A DNA stretch of 64,000 nucleotides. Origin: Protopterus annectens (lineage: Eukaryota > Chordata > Ceratodontiformes > Protopteridae). The notes under the pieces are model-generated. The model saw only the letters and a program-made list of their open reading frames with translations. It searched no databases and was not told the DNA's origin. Each line of letters begins with the position of its first letter. Position 1 is the stretch's first letter. Positions 36,788-47,984 of this stretch are shown here, piece after piece. The translations under genes were made by a program, and so were the position numbers. The DNA lies in NCBI RefSeq assembly GCF_019279795.1, contig NC_056740.1, positions 228,867,611-228,931,610 of the forward strand, given 5' to 3'.

Positions 36788-37042
36788 TAGGTTCATAGGT
36801 TCATACTAGGCTATCTGCCCTAGGGCATTTATAAGCCTAGCCAGAATGTGTTTGGCTTTCGCCACCCATTTTAAATTTATTTTGCTATGCCCTTTTTCAA
36901 GGTTAGTATACTATGCCTCTATCTAACAGTGACACAGAAGTGATACCCGGGGTTAAATGTACAGATTTCTTGCATTGGCCGGGAATCGAACCCAGGTCAA
37001 CTACTTGGAAGGCAGCTATGCTCACCACTATACCACCAATGC
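36788..37042 (-). mobile_element. tRNA-Gly/CR1 chimeric element (candidate SINE)
   Basis: On the minus strand a complete tRNA-Gly(TCC)-like sequence (37042-36971) is followed by a 16-base linker. After that come about 168 bases nearly identical to the 3' end of the young CR1 copies: ACCCCGGGTATCACTTCTGT, GGTGGCGAAAGCCAAACACA, CCCTAGGGCAGATAGCCTAG, and the 8-base tail GAACCTAT twice. No run of four T follows the tRNA, so an RNA polymerase III transcript would read on through the LINE part. A tRNA head joined to the tail of a LINE from the same genome is the classic layout of a SINE copied by that LINE. The alternative is a truncated CR1 that happened to land 16 bases after a tRNA gene. Confidence 0.7.
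36971..37042 (-). tRNA. tRNA-Gly (anticodon TCC), gene or SINE head
   Basis: The 72 bases fold as tRNA-Gly. The acceptor stem GCATTGG pairs perfectly with CCAATGC and the discriminator is A. The A box is TGGTATAGTGGTGAGCATAG. The anticodon loop is CTTCCAA with TCC in place. The T arm is GGGTTCGATTCCC, which is also the B box. A few stem positions use G-T pairs where I recall the usual vertebrate gene having G-C. The sequence is close to intact. Against a normal gene is the lack of a T-run terminator and the CR1 tail right behind it. Confidence 0.85.
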
Positions 37043-37547
37043 TATGTGGGTTTCAATGCCATTTCAATGAATGTTTTTCAAGGGCAATGAAGTTTACTGC
37101 TCATGCTACATCTTTTTTCATTGTAAGACTGTATTGTTTTGCTTAGCAAATGGTTATCAGTGCTTGTGCTATAACATTTGAAATAAACGTTTTAAATATC
37201 TCTAATCATTGTACAGGTAAAGAATAAAATAGTATGCACTCTGACAAGTTTGAACAGTGTTTATGGTAATTGGGGAGAAATAGTCAAGTAGTGGGACACT
37301 GGAATGGCTGGGGGTGCTGCTGGAGGAGCCTTGACCCATTACCCTGCCTAGGGCCCCATTTGACAATGAACCAACTGTGTGTTTAGGGGGGGGCAATGCT
37401 GGGACATAGCCTCAACAGATTTTGAATTTTTATGGCAGGATCTGATAGAAGCAGTGCACCCAAATTAGATGTATGCGAAGACTGTGCATGTTCCCATCCA
37501 TGGGACTGCCTTCTCCTAGAAGGGACACATCCATAATCTAGAACTTG
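37043..37547. other. Two dispersed repeats, no gene
   Basis: 37045-37190 is the second copy of the repeat at 35925-36077. About 37255-37400 matches 1558-1680 (shared words include GGGAGA with AGTCAAGTA/GCCAAGTAA, ATGGCTG, CCATTAC and AGGGCCC.ATTTGAC). A run of eight G lies near 37387. Neither family is recognised. Confidence 0.4.
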
Positions 37548-38895
37548 TTAAACGAAATCCATGCTCCATGAATGTGAGTGGTGGCCCATGCCATGGGTTG
37601 ACTTGGCATGAATGCTTTGACCATGTGTACATCTATATCGCAGTGTTGTTTCCTGAGCACTGAAGGGGAGAGATGAGGTGGTACCACCACATGTGCTCAA
37701 CCATGGCCATCCTCCTTCCTGGTAATCCTCACCACCACAGATGGAAGTGGACTGGGCATGGAAAACATATTTTCCACAATGTCTGTCACTGCACCACATA
37801 TCTATGATGTTGGACATGTGGGCCCTGCACTCCCTGAAGTCATCACACAGACATTATGCAACATGGTATGCACCGCTGCCAGCATGACATCCAACCACAT
37901 ATTCCATTCATTCAAAGCAGCTTGTGGTGACCAAGAGGTAGTGTATCATCAGTGAAGTCATCCCTTCTTGGGTAGATCTGTCTTTGTAGTCCTATCCCTA
38001 TGTGTCTTCCTGTGTTTGAGGGTTGGGTTCCACAGCTACAGGGACTGTGTCCACTGAATGAGGTGGAGATATGTATGCTACCTTGCCTGGGTCCAACACT
38101 GGCACTGTGAACCTTGACCATGCCCAGATTTGACTACCATAATTATCTCAGTTGGATAGTTCTCAGTCATCAGGTAATTGTGCATTCATGGTAAAGGACC
38201 ATGATGGCACTGCACCTATGAAAAAACACACAAAAATATTACCCACAGTAATTCCCTAGACCAACAACTGAATCCCAGCAACTGTATAACTACTATGTAA
38301 TATGGTTATACAGCAAACTAATAGGTAACATATATTGTGCTGGTGGTCTCTGTACCACCAGCTCTCATGTTCTTGTGAAAAGAAGTGGACACATTTGTAA
38401 AATGTATTAATCAAATATTTACCTAACATGGCAGATAGTTCATTGTGCAAGACACACTAACTGGTATCTTCACCAGATATTATGGATGGTCAGCTGAGCA
38501 CCACAACAAGAGTCAGGAATCCATAATAGATGGCAGAAGTATCCATATATGCATGCAGGGTTGCCAGGAATTCCTCTGTCTCTGTGTAAGGAAGTTCAGT
38601 CAGCAGGTTGCCTCACACTGACCTTTTTTCATGTGCTAGGTGGGCACACCAAGCTTATCATGTTAGTGGCTTGATGTCTTACTTGATCATATGTCCTGTT
38701 CTGGCTACCATCAGCACTAATGTTATTAATCACATCCCACCAAGCACAGCTGCAAAAATGCCAGTCAGATTTATCACTGCTGATCTTGCATGGACTGTGA
38801 AGATGGAGTGCCTGCTGCAAAATCACGTTTTCTGCAAAGGAGAACTAGAGGAGTCCAAATGGAGGGATGATGAAATAAGTAAAAAAGGAAAGTAG
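37548..38895 (-). pseudogene. Possible Harbinger Myb/SANT-like factor, degraded
   Basis: PIF/Harbinger elements carry a second gene, often divergent from the transposase, whose Myb/SANT-like domain binds the element ends. On the minus strand near 38790-38660 the translation reads WWDVINNISADGSQNRTYDQ and VRHQATNMISL, which follows the pattern of that domain (W, then I, then RT and VRH spacing). Weakly, LNEWNMWLDVMLAAVHTMLH (about 37915-37855) could be a C-terminal part. Stops interrupt it. The placement head-to-head with the transposase at 40193 supports the call but the match is short. Confidence 0.4.
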
Positions 38896-40192
38896 TATTT
38901 GTGGAACTGAATTTATCCTCAAATCTTTATGAGTTCCTTCACATGGTGAATCCTGTTTTCACAAAATCTCACCAAGATGACACTGATATAAAGACTGTGG
39001 GCCGGATTTACGAAAGCTTGCACGGAGTTGTAGAGTAGAGTAAGACATCAGACAGCCAATATGTCTACCGAGCGATCCAGCAACAACCGGCAGGGGCATG
39101 CATGAGAGTTTCTAAAGCTAGTCTTGCACGGACAGTGTCATGGTATGCAAATTACCTCATTTGCTCCTGAAAGCTATGCAAATGAGGTAAATTTGCAATC
39201 CAGGAAACACTAACCTGTCCATGGAAGAGTAGTCTTATCTGCAGAAATGTACTCCATTGGTAACGGAGTACCATTCTGCAAATAGCAAAATGGAGCTATG
39301 ACAGCTCCAAATAAAGGATGCATCCAGTTAGGAAGCATGCCAATGGCTGAATATAAGGTCATTGGCATTTTAAATGTTTAAAATTATTAAAATCAAATTT
39401 TTTACCCCTGATCTCCGATGTTTAAGCGTAGCGCAGGGCCGTGCAAAAGTGTGGCGCTTAAAAAACAAGAAAATAATTAAAAAATAGCCAAAAATAGGCA
39501 TTTTCACTAAAAAGCTTATCCTGCCATGCAGGTGAATGGAAGGCTGAAGACAACATGGCCACTGAGTAATGGTTGCTAAGGGGGGGAAGCTCAGTGTGAG
39601 AGATGTAACCAAGCATTAGTAGGCAATCCTATGCAAATGAGGATAAGGATAGTGAATCCCAATTTCCCCAGCATGTGAGCCATGTCCCAAGAGTGTAAGT
39701 GTAGGAGTAGGTGAGTAGTAGAGTAGAAGACAGGTGACATCATGAGGGGGTGTGTCAGAAAGGCTGTATGCTTATTGGAGCACAGTGTCTTGTGTTTGCC
39801 CTAAGTTGCTCAGGATTGCAAGAAGCGTGTCTACAGTTGTCCTTTTTGAAAACCAGAAACCAAAGGTGTACGCCGTGAATATATCTGAAATTTCTTGCAA
39901 ACATGCACACAGTGTGTGTGCGCATGTGTGCACTCGTTTGCATGGCTCTGCCCGGGGTGGAAACAGAAAGGGAAAAGGAAGGAAAAGAAGTAGTAGGAAG
40001 TTAACTAAGGAGAACTAGCAGAGCTGCCTGGTGAAATATATCACAATCAGCCAATTACACAGGCAGCAGACTAGACCAGCCCAGCCCATCACTTTAAACT
40101 CTACAAAAAGCAGTCTCCCCTGTTTTTCCCAAGAACTCTCCAACACTGCAGTATACAAAGAGTGAAAACTTAAAAAGCTTAAGTCAGACAAA
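38896..40192 (+). other. Non-coding DNA before the transposase; possible transposon end
   Basis: GGGCCGGATTTACGAAAGCT at about 38999 resembles termini of Harbinger-type and other DNA transposons in vertebrates. I did not find a matching inverted end in the window, so it is unproven. A hairpin lies at 39150-39206, where TGCAAATTACCTCATTTGC faces GCAAATGAGGTAAATTTGCA. No gene is seen otherwise. Confidence 0.35.
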
Positions 40193-40458
40193 ATGTTAGG
40201 GGCTGCTCTTGCTATCATAAACCAACATGTGCAAGGTGCTGAGGGTGGTGATGTTGTGAATGCTGCTGAGCAACCCACAGTGAGGAGACGGAGAAGAGTG
40301 TACAGACCCAGGATAACCTTCCAGGGGCTACATGAGCTGGAGATAGTGGAGCGCTATAGGGTGGACAGAGACTTCCTGCAGCAAATTGTTGAGCTGTGCC
40401 GGCCATGCCTCACACACAGAAGTAACAGAGGGGAACCCATCCCAGTGGATACCAAGGA
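40193..40458 (+). pseudogene. Harbinger transposase, N-terminal part (split by CR1)
   Basis: The start MLGAALAIINQHVQGAEGGD is followed by RRRRRVYRPRITFQGLHELE, RYRVDRDFLQQIVELC and THRSNRGEPIPVDTK. This is the usual N-terminal region of HARBI1-like proteins, just ahead of the helix-turn-helix. The frame is open up to the CR1 junction at about 40458. The protein continues at 43617, so this copy was split by the CR1 insertion. Confidence 0.85.
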
Positions 40459-43400
40459 TACCAATTTCAACAATTGGCTTAAGTATTGGTATCATTCAAA
40501 GGGGATCCAATGACTCTCTGCCTGGGATGACATGCTCAACAAGCCACGATGCTTCGCTAGGGACGGCTTGCACCTGTCACCCCTGGGCTTTCGGATATTG
40601 GCAAAGGCTGTTGCCACCCCCATAGTGCCTTTTTTAGGCAAGGCTCAAAAGACAAACCCACCTCCATAGGTATCACAAGGGATAAGAAACTAAGAGTAAT
40701 GCTACTCAATGCCAGAAGTCTAAACCTCAAAATGCATGCACTCGAAACTCTCCTTAGCATGGCGAACATCGATATCTGTGCAGTAATAGAAACCTGGTTC
40801 AAGGCTCATGAGAGCACCCCAGCACTACCAGGTTATACCTCATACCATGTTTTTCGGCCCCAAAACTTGGGCCGAACCACAAAAGGAGCGGGAGTATCCA
40901 TATTCGTCAAAGATACCCACACCTCCAGGTTGGTGGCACAGCACGAATCATCAGAGACTATCCATGTGCAACTAACAGTGGGTAAAACTGCCTTCCAGTT
41001 TATAGCCTGCTACAGACCACCCTCCCAAACCCAGGAACCCCACTCGGCCTTCCTGAGAACACTGGAAAATATGAAGGTCTCTCCAAACACCATTATATTG
41101 GGCGACTTTAACTACCCTAACATAGACTGGGAGCATTACTCTAGCTCCAACACCCTAGCCCAAAGGTTCCTAGAATTTATAAACTCAAATGCTATGGAAC
41201 AACTGTTGCCACTCCCACAAGAGGGGAAAACATACTGGACCTGATCATCACCAACATGGGGACTCTATGCTCCAGACCAGAAGTGTATCCCTCACTGGTA
41301 AGATCAGACCATAAACTAATCTCACCAGATATTCACATCCCGACCCCAGCCCCTGCCCAGAAAACCACAGTGAAAAACTTCTCTAAAGCAAATTTCACAC
41401 TCCTCAAAACTGAGGTGGAATCCTTCAAAGCTCTCGGGCCTGTGGAAAATACGGTCCAGACCGCAGAATCCTTTATAAACACATTCTATGAACACCTTCA
41501 GGAATGCATGGATCATGCAATCCCAAATAAAACCAAGACCCAATCCTCCAAAGTTAGGCGTCCTGTCTGGTGGACCCCAGCCATAAACAAACTATACAAT
41601 AGAAGGAGGAAGCTACTACATGATAGAGCAAAATCCCAAAAAGGGAAGGCATCTCTGATCAGTATTAGCAAAAAACTATGGGCACTCATAAAATCGTCTA
41701 AGGCCAGCTTCGAGAGAAACATTGCAAAGGACACTAAGGATAATCACAAGGCTTTCTTTAGTTATGTTAGGAACCTGGGTGGGAATTCCCAGATATGCTC
41801 AGAATTAGTCCAAAATGACAAAAAATACACCGCACCCACAGACATTGCCAACATCCTAGCTGACAGGTTCAGTGCAAACTTCTCCCCCCCTTCCCCACCA
41901 AAAGGGCACATATCTATCCCAGCAGAGTGCTGCCCCCCTGACATCTCAGATGCTCAGGTAAGAGCCGCCTCCAAAGCAAAAACACAGCATCAATGGGACC
42001 AGACGGTGTCCCGGGCTGCATCCTACATGAACTCCAAGAAGAACTAAACCCAAACATAAAACTACTGCTCAATCTCAGCCTTACTACAGGATATGTACCC
42101 AAAGAGAGGCGTACAGCAACAGTGGTCCCTCTCCACAAAGGTGGTGCCTCAATGGATCCTGGAAACTATCGCCCCATAAGCTTGACTAGCTTGGTCTGCA
42201 AAGCTATGGAAAGGATCATCATGGACCTCATAAATAAAGATATTGGGGACCTACAGACACTGGATCCTACCCAGTTCAGCTTTGTTAAGGGCAGATCCTG
42301 CCTCTTAAACCTGGTCGATTTATTTGAAACAGTCACCAAGGCCACTGACGAGGGGAAGGTGGTCCACACAGCCTACCTGGACCTTGCAAAAGCCTTCGAT
42401 ACAATACCCCACTCAGGCATTATAGATAAGCTCACCAGCTTAAATATAACCCCCTATGTCACTAGATGGGTTGCAAACTGGCTCAAGGACAGAACCCACA
42501 TGGTTAGAATTGCTGGAGCCATGTCAGACTCCAAACCAGTTACAAGTGGCATCCCACAAGGCTCAGTCCTGGGACCTCTCTTGTTCGGTATATATTTCTC
42601 GGAGGTACAGGCTAACACGGAAGGACTGTGGCTGACCTAGTTCGCAGATGACTGCAAACTGGGCGCCATAATTGACTCTCCAGCCGACACAAGCATCCTA
42701 CAAAAGGGCCTCATAGAAACAGACAACTGGTGCCAGAGCCATGGCCTCAAGCTAAACGCCAAAAAGTGTATAGTCATCCCCTTTGGCAAAAACAAAGTGC
42801 CCACAAATTACCACATAGGTGGTAATCCATTAAGTACAGAAGAAGTAATTAGGGACCTGGGGACCCAAGTTGATAGCTATCTCTCATTTGACAACCACGT
42901 GGCCAAAGTGGTTAGAAAACATTTTATATAGCCCACCTAATCATGAAGGGATTCACATCTAGATCAGGGGAGGTCATCGTGCCTCTTTACTCATCCCTCA
43001 TCAGGCCCATAATTGAGTACAATGCCCCTTTTGGGATGTACCTTACCAGACACCTGCAGCAACTGGAAAGACCCCAAAAGTACCTCATCAAGAGGATCAA
43101 AGGGCTCAAACAGATGCCATATGCTGCCCGGTTAAAGAAACTCCAGCTCTACTAAGTGGCATACCGCCTGCTCAGAGGCGATCTGTGCCTGATGTATAAA
43201 GCCATGTCCAACCCGGAATTAATGGACATGCTGCACCACAGAAAATCCAAATCCGATCGAGCTACACGCTCGAGAGACTTGAACCTCAGCACTGAAATAA
43301 ATAGGACATGCTGGAGGGACAGATTCATAACCCAGAGGCTCCCTTCACTCTGGAATAAAATCCCAGTCCAGGTTAGGCAGAGTCCCTCATTGACTCTCTT

Positions 43401-43616
43401 CAAGAGGAATCTTGATGAGTGGATGGGAGATAGTAGGTTTACCCCAGGTATCACTTCTGTGTCACTGTTAGACAGAGGCACAGTATACTAACCTCGAAAA
43501 AGGGCATAGCAAAATTCATTTAAAATGGGTGGCGAAAGCCAAACACACTATGGCTAGGCTTATAAATGCCCTAGGGCAGATAGCCTAGTATGAATCTATG
43601 AACCTATGAACCTATG
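40459..43616 (+). mobile_element. Young CR1-like LINE, 5'-truncated, inserted in Harbinger transposase
   Basis: The copy starts late in ORF1 (CAATTTCAACAATTGGCTTA, compare 17581) and ends with the 8-base tail (43589-43616). Length is about 3.16 kb. Transposase coding sequence lies directly on both sides. It keeps the ORF1 block V (FARDG.LHLSPLGF, with small shifts) and most of ORF2. It is very similar to the copies at 13213 and 25454. Confidence 0.94.
40699..43491 (+). pseudogene. CR1 ORF2 (EN-RT), few breaks
   Basis: This is the best-preserved ORF2 of the window together with the one at 17838. The endonuclease is open from MLLNARSLNLKMHALETLLS to about 41215, with ICAVIETW (one T to I change against the other copies) and ILGDFNYPNIDW. 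The RT has NYRPISLTSLVCKAMERII, YLDLAKAFDTIPH, GIPQGSVLGPLLFGIYF and FADDCKLG. A stop (TAG for AAG) sits directly before FADD at 42638-42640. Frameshifts occur near 41205, 41970 and 42915, and a stop at 43153-43155. The C-terminus ends LDRGTVY with a stop at 43489-43491. Confidence 0.92.
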
Positions 43617-44499
43617 TGTTGGCCTAAGAATACTAGCTACAGGTACCTTCCAGAGACCAACTGGTGATATGATGGGGATTTCACAGGCATCAGCATCCAG
43701 GGTACTGCACCAGTTCCTGGATGCCATGTCAGCACATGTCGGTGAGCACGTATATTTCCCCAATTCCCATGAGGCATTGGCCAGCAATATGTGTGTTTTC
43801 CACCAAATAGCAGAATACCCTGAGGTAGTGGGTGCAATAGACTGCACACACATACACATCAAAGCACCACCCAGTGAGCGGGGTAGGGTCTACATCAACC
43901 GCAAGGGCTTCCCCTCCATCAACTGCCAGGTCGTGTGCGATGCCCAGGGCATAATAATGAATGTATGTGCTGGCTGCCCTGGAAGCTATCACAATTCCCA
44001 CATCTGGCATCTGACGCAGCTGTACCAGAGATTTGCCAATGGGGACATCCCTGACAAACACCTAGTGGGGGATGCTGGATATGCACTGGAGCCGTGGCTA
44101 ATGACACCCATCAGAAATGCACACACACCCGAACAAGAACTCCATAATGAGGCACACGCACAAACAAGAAACATTATTGAGCGTCTGTTTGGGATGCTCA
44201 AGTCACGGTTCTGGTACCTGGACACATCTGGTGGAGCCTTGCAGTACTCACAAACTACATGTACCCAAATTGTCATGGTATGTGCCATACTACACAATAT
44301 GATCTTGCGAAAACAGCTGCAGCAGGAACAGCATGGGGCAGGCCCAAACAGCCCCCCACCATTGCCAAGGCCTGCACAGGCACAGCGTGACTCAGAGGAG
44401 GAACACCCTGAGCCTGCCCCAGTAGGCAGAAGGAGGCATGCCCAGTATGTCCTGGCCTTGGCAAAGAGACAATGCATAGCACATACACTGACTCAGTAG
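43617..44499 (+). pseudogene. Harbinger transposase, catalytic part (split by CR1)
   Basis: HARBI1-like DDE nuclease that cuts and pastes PIF/Harbinger DNA transposons at TWA-type targets. The frame is open from the CR1 junction to a TAG at 44497-44499, with no stop. Features are VGLRILATGTFQRPTGDMMG and ISQASASRVLHQF (helix-turn-helix), then the triad: Asp in VVGAIDCTHIHIKAP, Asp in HLVGDAGYALEPWLMTP and Glu in RNIIERLFGMLKSRFWYLD, with 35 residues between the second Asp and the Glu. It ends with CAILHNMILRKQ and a Pro/Gln-rich tail with a basic RRRHAQ. Only the CR1 insertion clearly disables the gene. Confidence 0.9.
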
Positions 44500-45639
44500 G
44501 AACCCTGGAAATGACACCTCTCTCTGACTCGCACATACAGTAAAAGGGATGCCTAACTTGACACTACCTGTTTTCAAACATGTATAGGGAGTGTACTATG
44601 TGCATCCGACATAGGCAGTCCTGCAGCACCACCTGAGGCATGAGTGCCCTATTTTAAGCAATATAAAGCACTGCTAAGCACATTTTACCAGTTTTGAGCA
44701 TATTTAAATACAATTGCGCATAGCTGCAACATCGGGCAATGTTGGGCAAAGTCGGGCAAAGTCAGGTAAACACACTCACACCTGCTGTATTGTTCCTTAA
44801 GCAGTCTGGTCTGCCTAGCAGGAAAATAAAAAGCAGTGATAGGGCTCGAACTCAGGATATTGGGCACTATAGTCATAGTACTGAACCACTAAGCCATGAC
44901 AGCATTTCACTGGCACAGACACAACTTAACACACTCACACATACCAGTTGGGGTAGTCACATACCTAACAATCACAGCCAGCAGGACAAATGTAGACAAA
45001 CACAAACATAAACAAATGCTGTATCATGCCCTCTGAAGAGGCATATGAGTAACCTCCCCCCAGGCCTATGCAGACAGATAACAGCAGGCCAGGCAGTGTG
45101 ATGTGGGTTGGGTTGGCTATGAAGTCACAAACTAATATGCGTGTAATTGGAAGCTAAGGTCTGTAGTACAGTGGTATGCCTCAAGCCAGTACGATAGGCA
45201 ACAGTACAGACTGAAATGGAGTACCTGACATAGCAGTTCAGGCCTAGAAAATGTGTATAAGTGTCAGGTGAACCCTTCATCCTATGTACACCCACAGTAA
45301 CAATCAGGTGTGCCCCCCTGGGTAGAAATGTACAAATAATAGCTGTTCCCCACTGTATGTAGAATGACTCATGGAAGCCCTGCAGGCACACTGTGCTTCC
45401 TGTCGATGTACAACACAAAGGTGAGCCCTGAAGTAAAAACCAACTTGATTTTCACACACATATAGTATATATGCTCATACTGGGCATGCTCACACACAAA
45501 CAAATTTAGTCAGCAACATACTGAAAGGTCATACTGGGCATGCTCACACACCTAGGCCATGTCTGAGTACAGCAGTGGGCCACACATATCTGGCAGTTGC
45601 AGTTCTTACTCCAGACACTTGTCACTATTCACCAATCCT
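44500..45639. other. DNA after the transposase; tRNA-like remnant, no gene
   Basis: Probably still the 3' side of the Harbinger element, though no terminal inverted repeat was found. Near 44735-44770 an 11-base word GGGCAAAGTC is repeated imperfectly three times. CATACTGGGCATGCTCACAC occurs twice (about 45476 and 45531). No coding signal is seen. Confidence 0.4.
44832..44905 (-). repeat. tRNA-like sequence, SINE head or pseudogene
   Basis: On the minus strand ATGGCTTAGTGGTTCAGTAC looks like an A box and GAGTTCGAGCCCTATCAC like a B box, with tRNA-like spacing. The acceptor stem does not pair well, so a working tRNA is unlikely. No LINE-like tail was recognised. Confidence 0.45.
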
Positions 45640-47609
45640 GCCGTGTGCACACAGTGATATGAAAACAGACCCATATAATATATTGGACACCTGTCATAAT
45701 CAGACTATGTAAAGTACTTAAGTTGTTCAAAGAAAGTGAAAAACCAAAGAAGATCAATAATTCTCCAATCAGTATCATCAAGAAAAAATTAGCACTCCTA
45801 ACATTATCCAAGCCATGGTCAAAGAGTCCATAGAGAACCATGAAGCTTTCTTTCGCTATGTCATAAATATCAGTGTAAACTCATATATGTTCTGAGTCAG
45901 TGCAAACTGTAAATGAATACATGTACATGACTGACATTGCCAACATCTTGTCAGACAGGTTCATACATATTTACTCCCTTCTCACTGACAAAAGGGCCCA
46001 TTATCATACCTGGAGATTGTGAAAACACAGAAATCACATATACAATGGTTAAACAGCTCTTTCCAAACCTAAAAACATGGCGTGTATGGGATAACATGGT
46101 TTCCCTGGCTGTGTCATATGTGAACTCCAAAACAAACAGACCCTGCACCTGAACAGTCTGTTGAGACTCACCATCTGTACAGGATATGAAACTGTTGAAT
46201 GGGTTACAGCAACGTTTGGCACACTCCACGAGTATTGGTGCACAACAGACCATGTGTACTATTGTCTTACAAGCCAAATAAGCCTGATGTGCAAGGCCAT
46301 GGAGTCCATCATTATAGAACTCATAAACAGAGCTATTGAGAGCCTACAAACACCCAACCCTACCCATTCTGGTTTGGTCAGGGCCAGATCATGGTTCCTA
46401 GACCTGCTAGACAATTTTCAAGGCAGTCACCCAGGACATGCATCAATAAAATGAGCTACACACGGCCTACATAGACCTTGAAAAGCCCTTTTCCAACATC
46501 CCACACACATGTCGTATCCACAAAATCAACAACCTGTGCATAAACACGTATTTCATCTGATGGATTGCCAACTGGGGCACAGATAAATCCCACAAGGTAA
46601 GAATTGTGGTCTCCTGTTCAAGCTGGTAACAACTGCTGTCCCCCATGGCTCAGTCCTGGGACCCATCCTGTCTGGTGTATACATTTCAGAAATACAGTCA
46701 AACATGAGGGCTATGTTTAGCAAGGTTTGTGGATGACTGCAAAAAGGTTGTCATAATTGATGTTTGGGACAACAGAGACATCCTTAAAAAGGGTCTCAGT
46801 CAGACAGATGTGGTGTCAAACTTATGGGCTCGAGCTAGAGTCTATACAAATACCACATAGGTGCCAACACACTAAATATGGAGGTAATAATAAGGGATCT
46901 ATGAACACATGTGGATAGTCATCACTACTTCCAGAAACGCATTCGCAAAGTGGTTAGGAAATCATGCTATATGTTCCCACAAACTGCCAAGGTCTTTGCA
47001 TGTTGGTCAAAGGAGGTTCCCTCTACTCATCAGTCATCAGACCCATCATAGAGTACCACAACACACTTGCGATGAATCTGACTAGACACCTTCAGCAGCT
47101 GGAAAGACCACTGATGTACCTCAACAAGAGCATTACTGGCCTCAAACAGTTGCTCCATGCAACAAGACTGAATTTAACTCAATATGTACTCTGTTGCATA
47201 CTGTCTACTCAGGTGATCTCTGCCCAACAGACAGGTCCATGTCCAATGCAGAATGGATGTACATGTGCTATCTGAAGTAACCCCAAGCTCACTGTACTAC
47301 ATGCTCTAGGGATATCATCATCACAACAATAAATAGAACATGTTGGAGGGATACATTAATAACTCACAGACTTCCCTTTCTTTGGAACAGGCTCCCTCCC
47401 AACCTACATTAAGCTGAGTCCCTCACTGACACTCTTCCAGAGGAGCCTTGATGAGTGTATGTGAAACTGAACTGTCACACCATGGATCACTTCATCAGCT
47501 CTACTACACAGAGGCCTAGGGAACTAACTCCATGGGTGGTGATAGCTGAACACTCTGGCCATACTAATATATGCCTTCAGGCAGATAGCCTATTACCTAC
47601 CTATGTACC
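45640..47609 (+). mobile_element. CR1-like LINE, diverged subfamily, 5'-truncated
   Basis: The copy starts near the end of the endonuclease-RT linker (a match to the WWTPAINKLYNRRRK region). It continues through the RT in broken frames: SLMCKAMESIIIELINRAIE, RARSWFLDLLDNF, a VPHGSVLGPILSGVYI-like motif B (about 46640-46685), and KFVDDCKK for motif C. Then follow SSVIRPIIEYHNTLAMNLTR and HLQQLERPLMYLNKSITGLK (about 47020-47145). The 3' end has GCCTTCAGGCAGATAGCC and a CCTATGTA-type tail merging into (TA)n. Many breaks are present. It is closer in its 3' end to the copy at 56665 than to the young copies. Confidence 0.85.
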
Positions 47610-47627
47610 TATATATATATATACACA

Positions 47628-47706
<79 letters not shown>
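47610..47706 (+). repeat. (TA)n microsatellite at a CR1 tail
   Basis: About 95 bases of TA with a short ACACAACAC break near 47622. It directly continues the CCTATGTACCTAT tail of the CR1 copy and may have grown from it. Confidence 0.97.
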
Positions 47707-47714
<8 letters not shown>

Positions 47715-47984
47715 TAATATGTAGGGGGAACACAAGATGTGTGTAAGAGGGTGACCATGACAGGGAGCCATCCAAGACTGCCCCACCCAGAACACATACC
47801 AATGGCACAAAAGACATGAGGTGCACATCTCATCCAGTGTACATAAAAGCCACCAGTATCTGTAAGCATTATAGTGTATGTGGTCCATGTGCCTGCTGTA
47901 CAACATGACGGTACAATGAAGTACACATCTACTATCTGTAGACATGTACCTGTCACACAGTCTACTACATACCTATGAACCTAT
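47707..47984. other. Spacer between two tail-to-tail CR1 copies
   Basis: No gene is recognised. It ends with CTACATACCTATGAACCTAT, a CR1-tail-like word in plus orientation, although the neighbouring CR1 to the right is on the minus strand. Confidence 0.35.

Noticed and set aside
36971-37042. A normal host tRNA-Gly gene
   Set aside because: Not fully excluded, but the missing T-run terminator and the CR1 tail 16 bases downstream make a SINE head more likely.
43989-44477. 162-codon minus-strand frame opposite the transposase
   Set aside because: It is a shadow of the transposase frame, with no motif of its own.
43606-44499. Domesticated host HARBI1 gene
   Set aside because: The frame is split by a LINE and lies among transposon remains. 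It looks like a transposon copy, not a conserved host gene.
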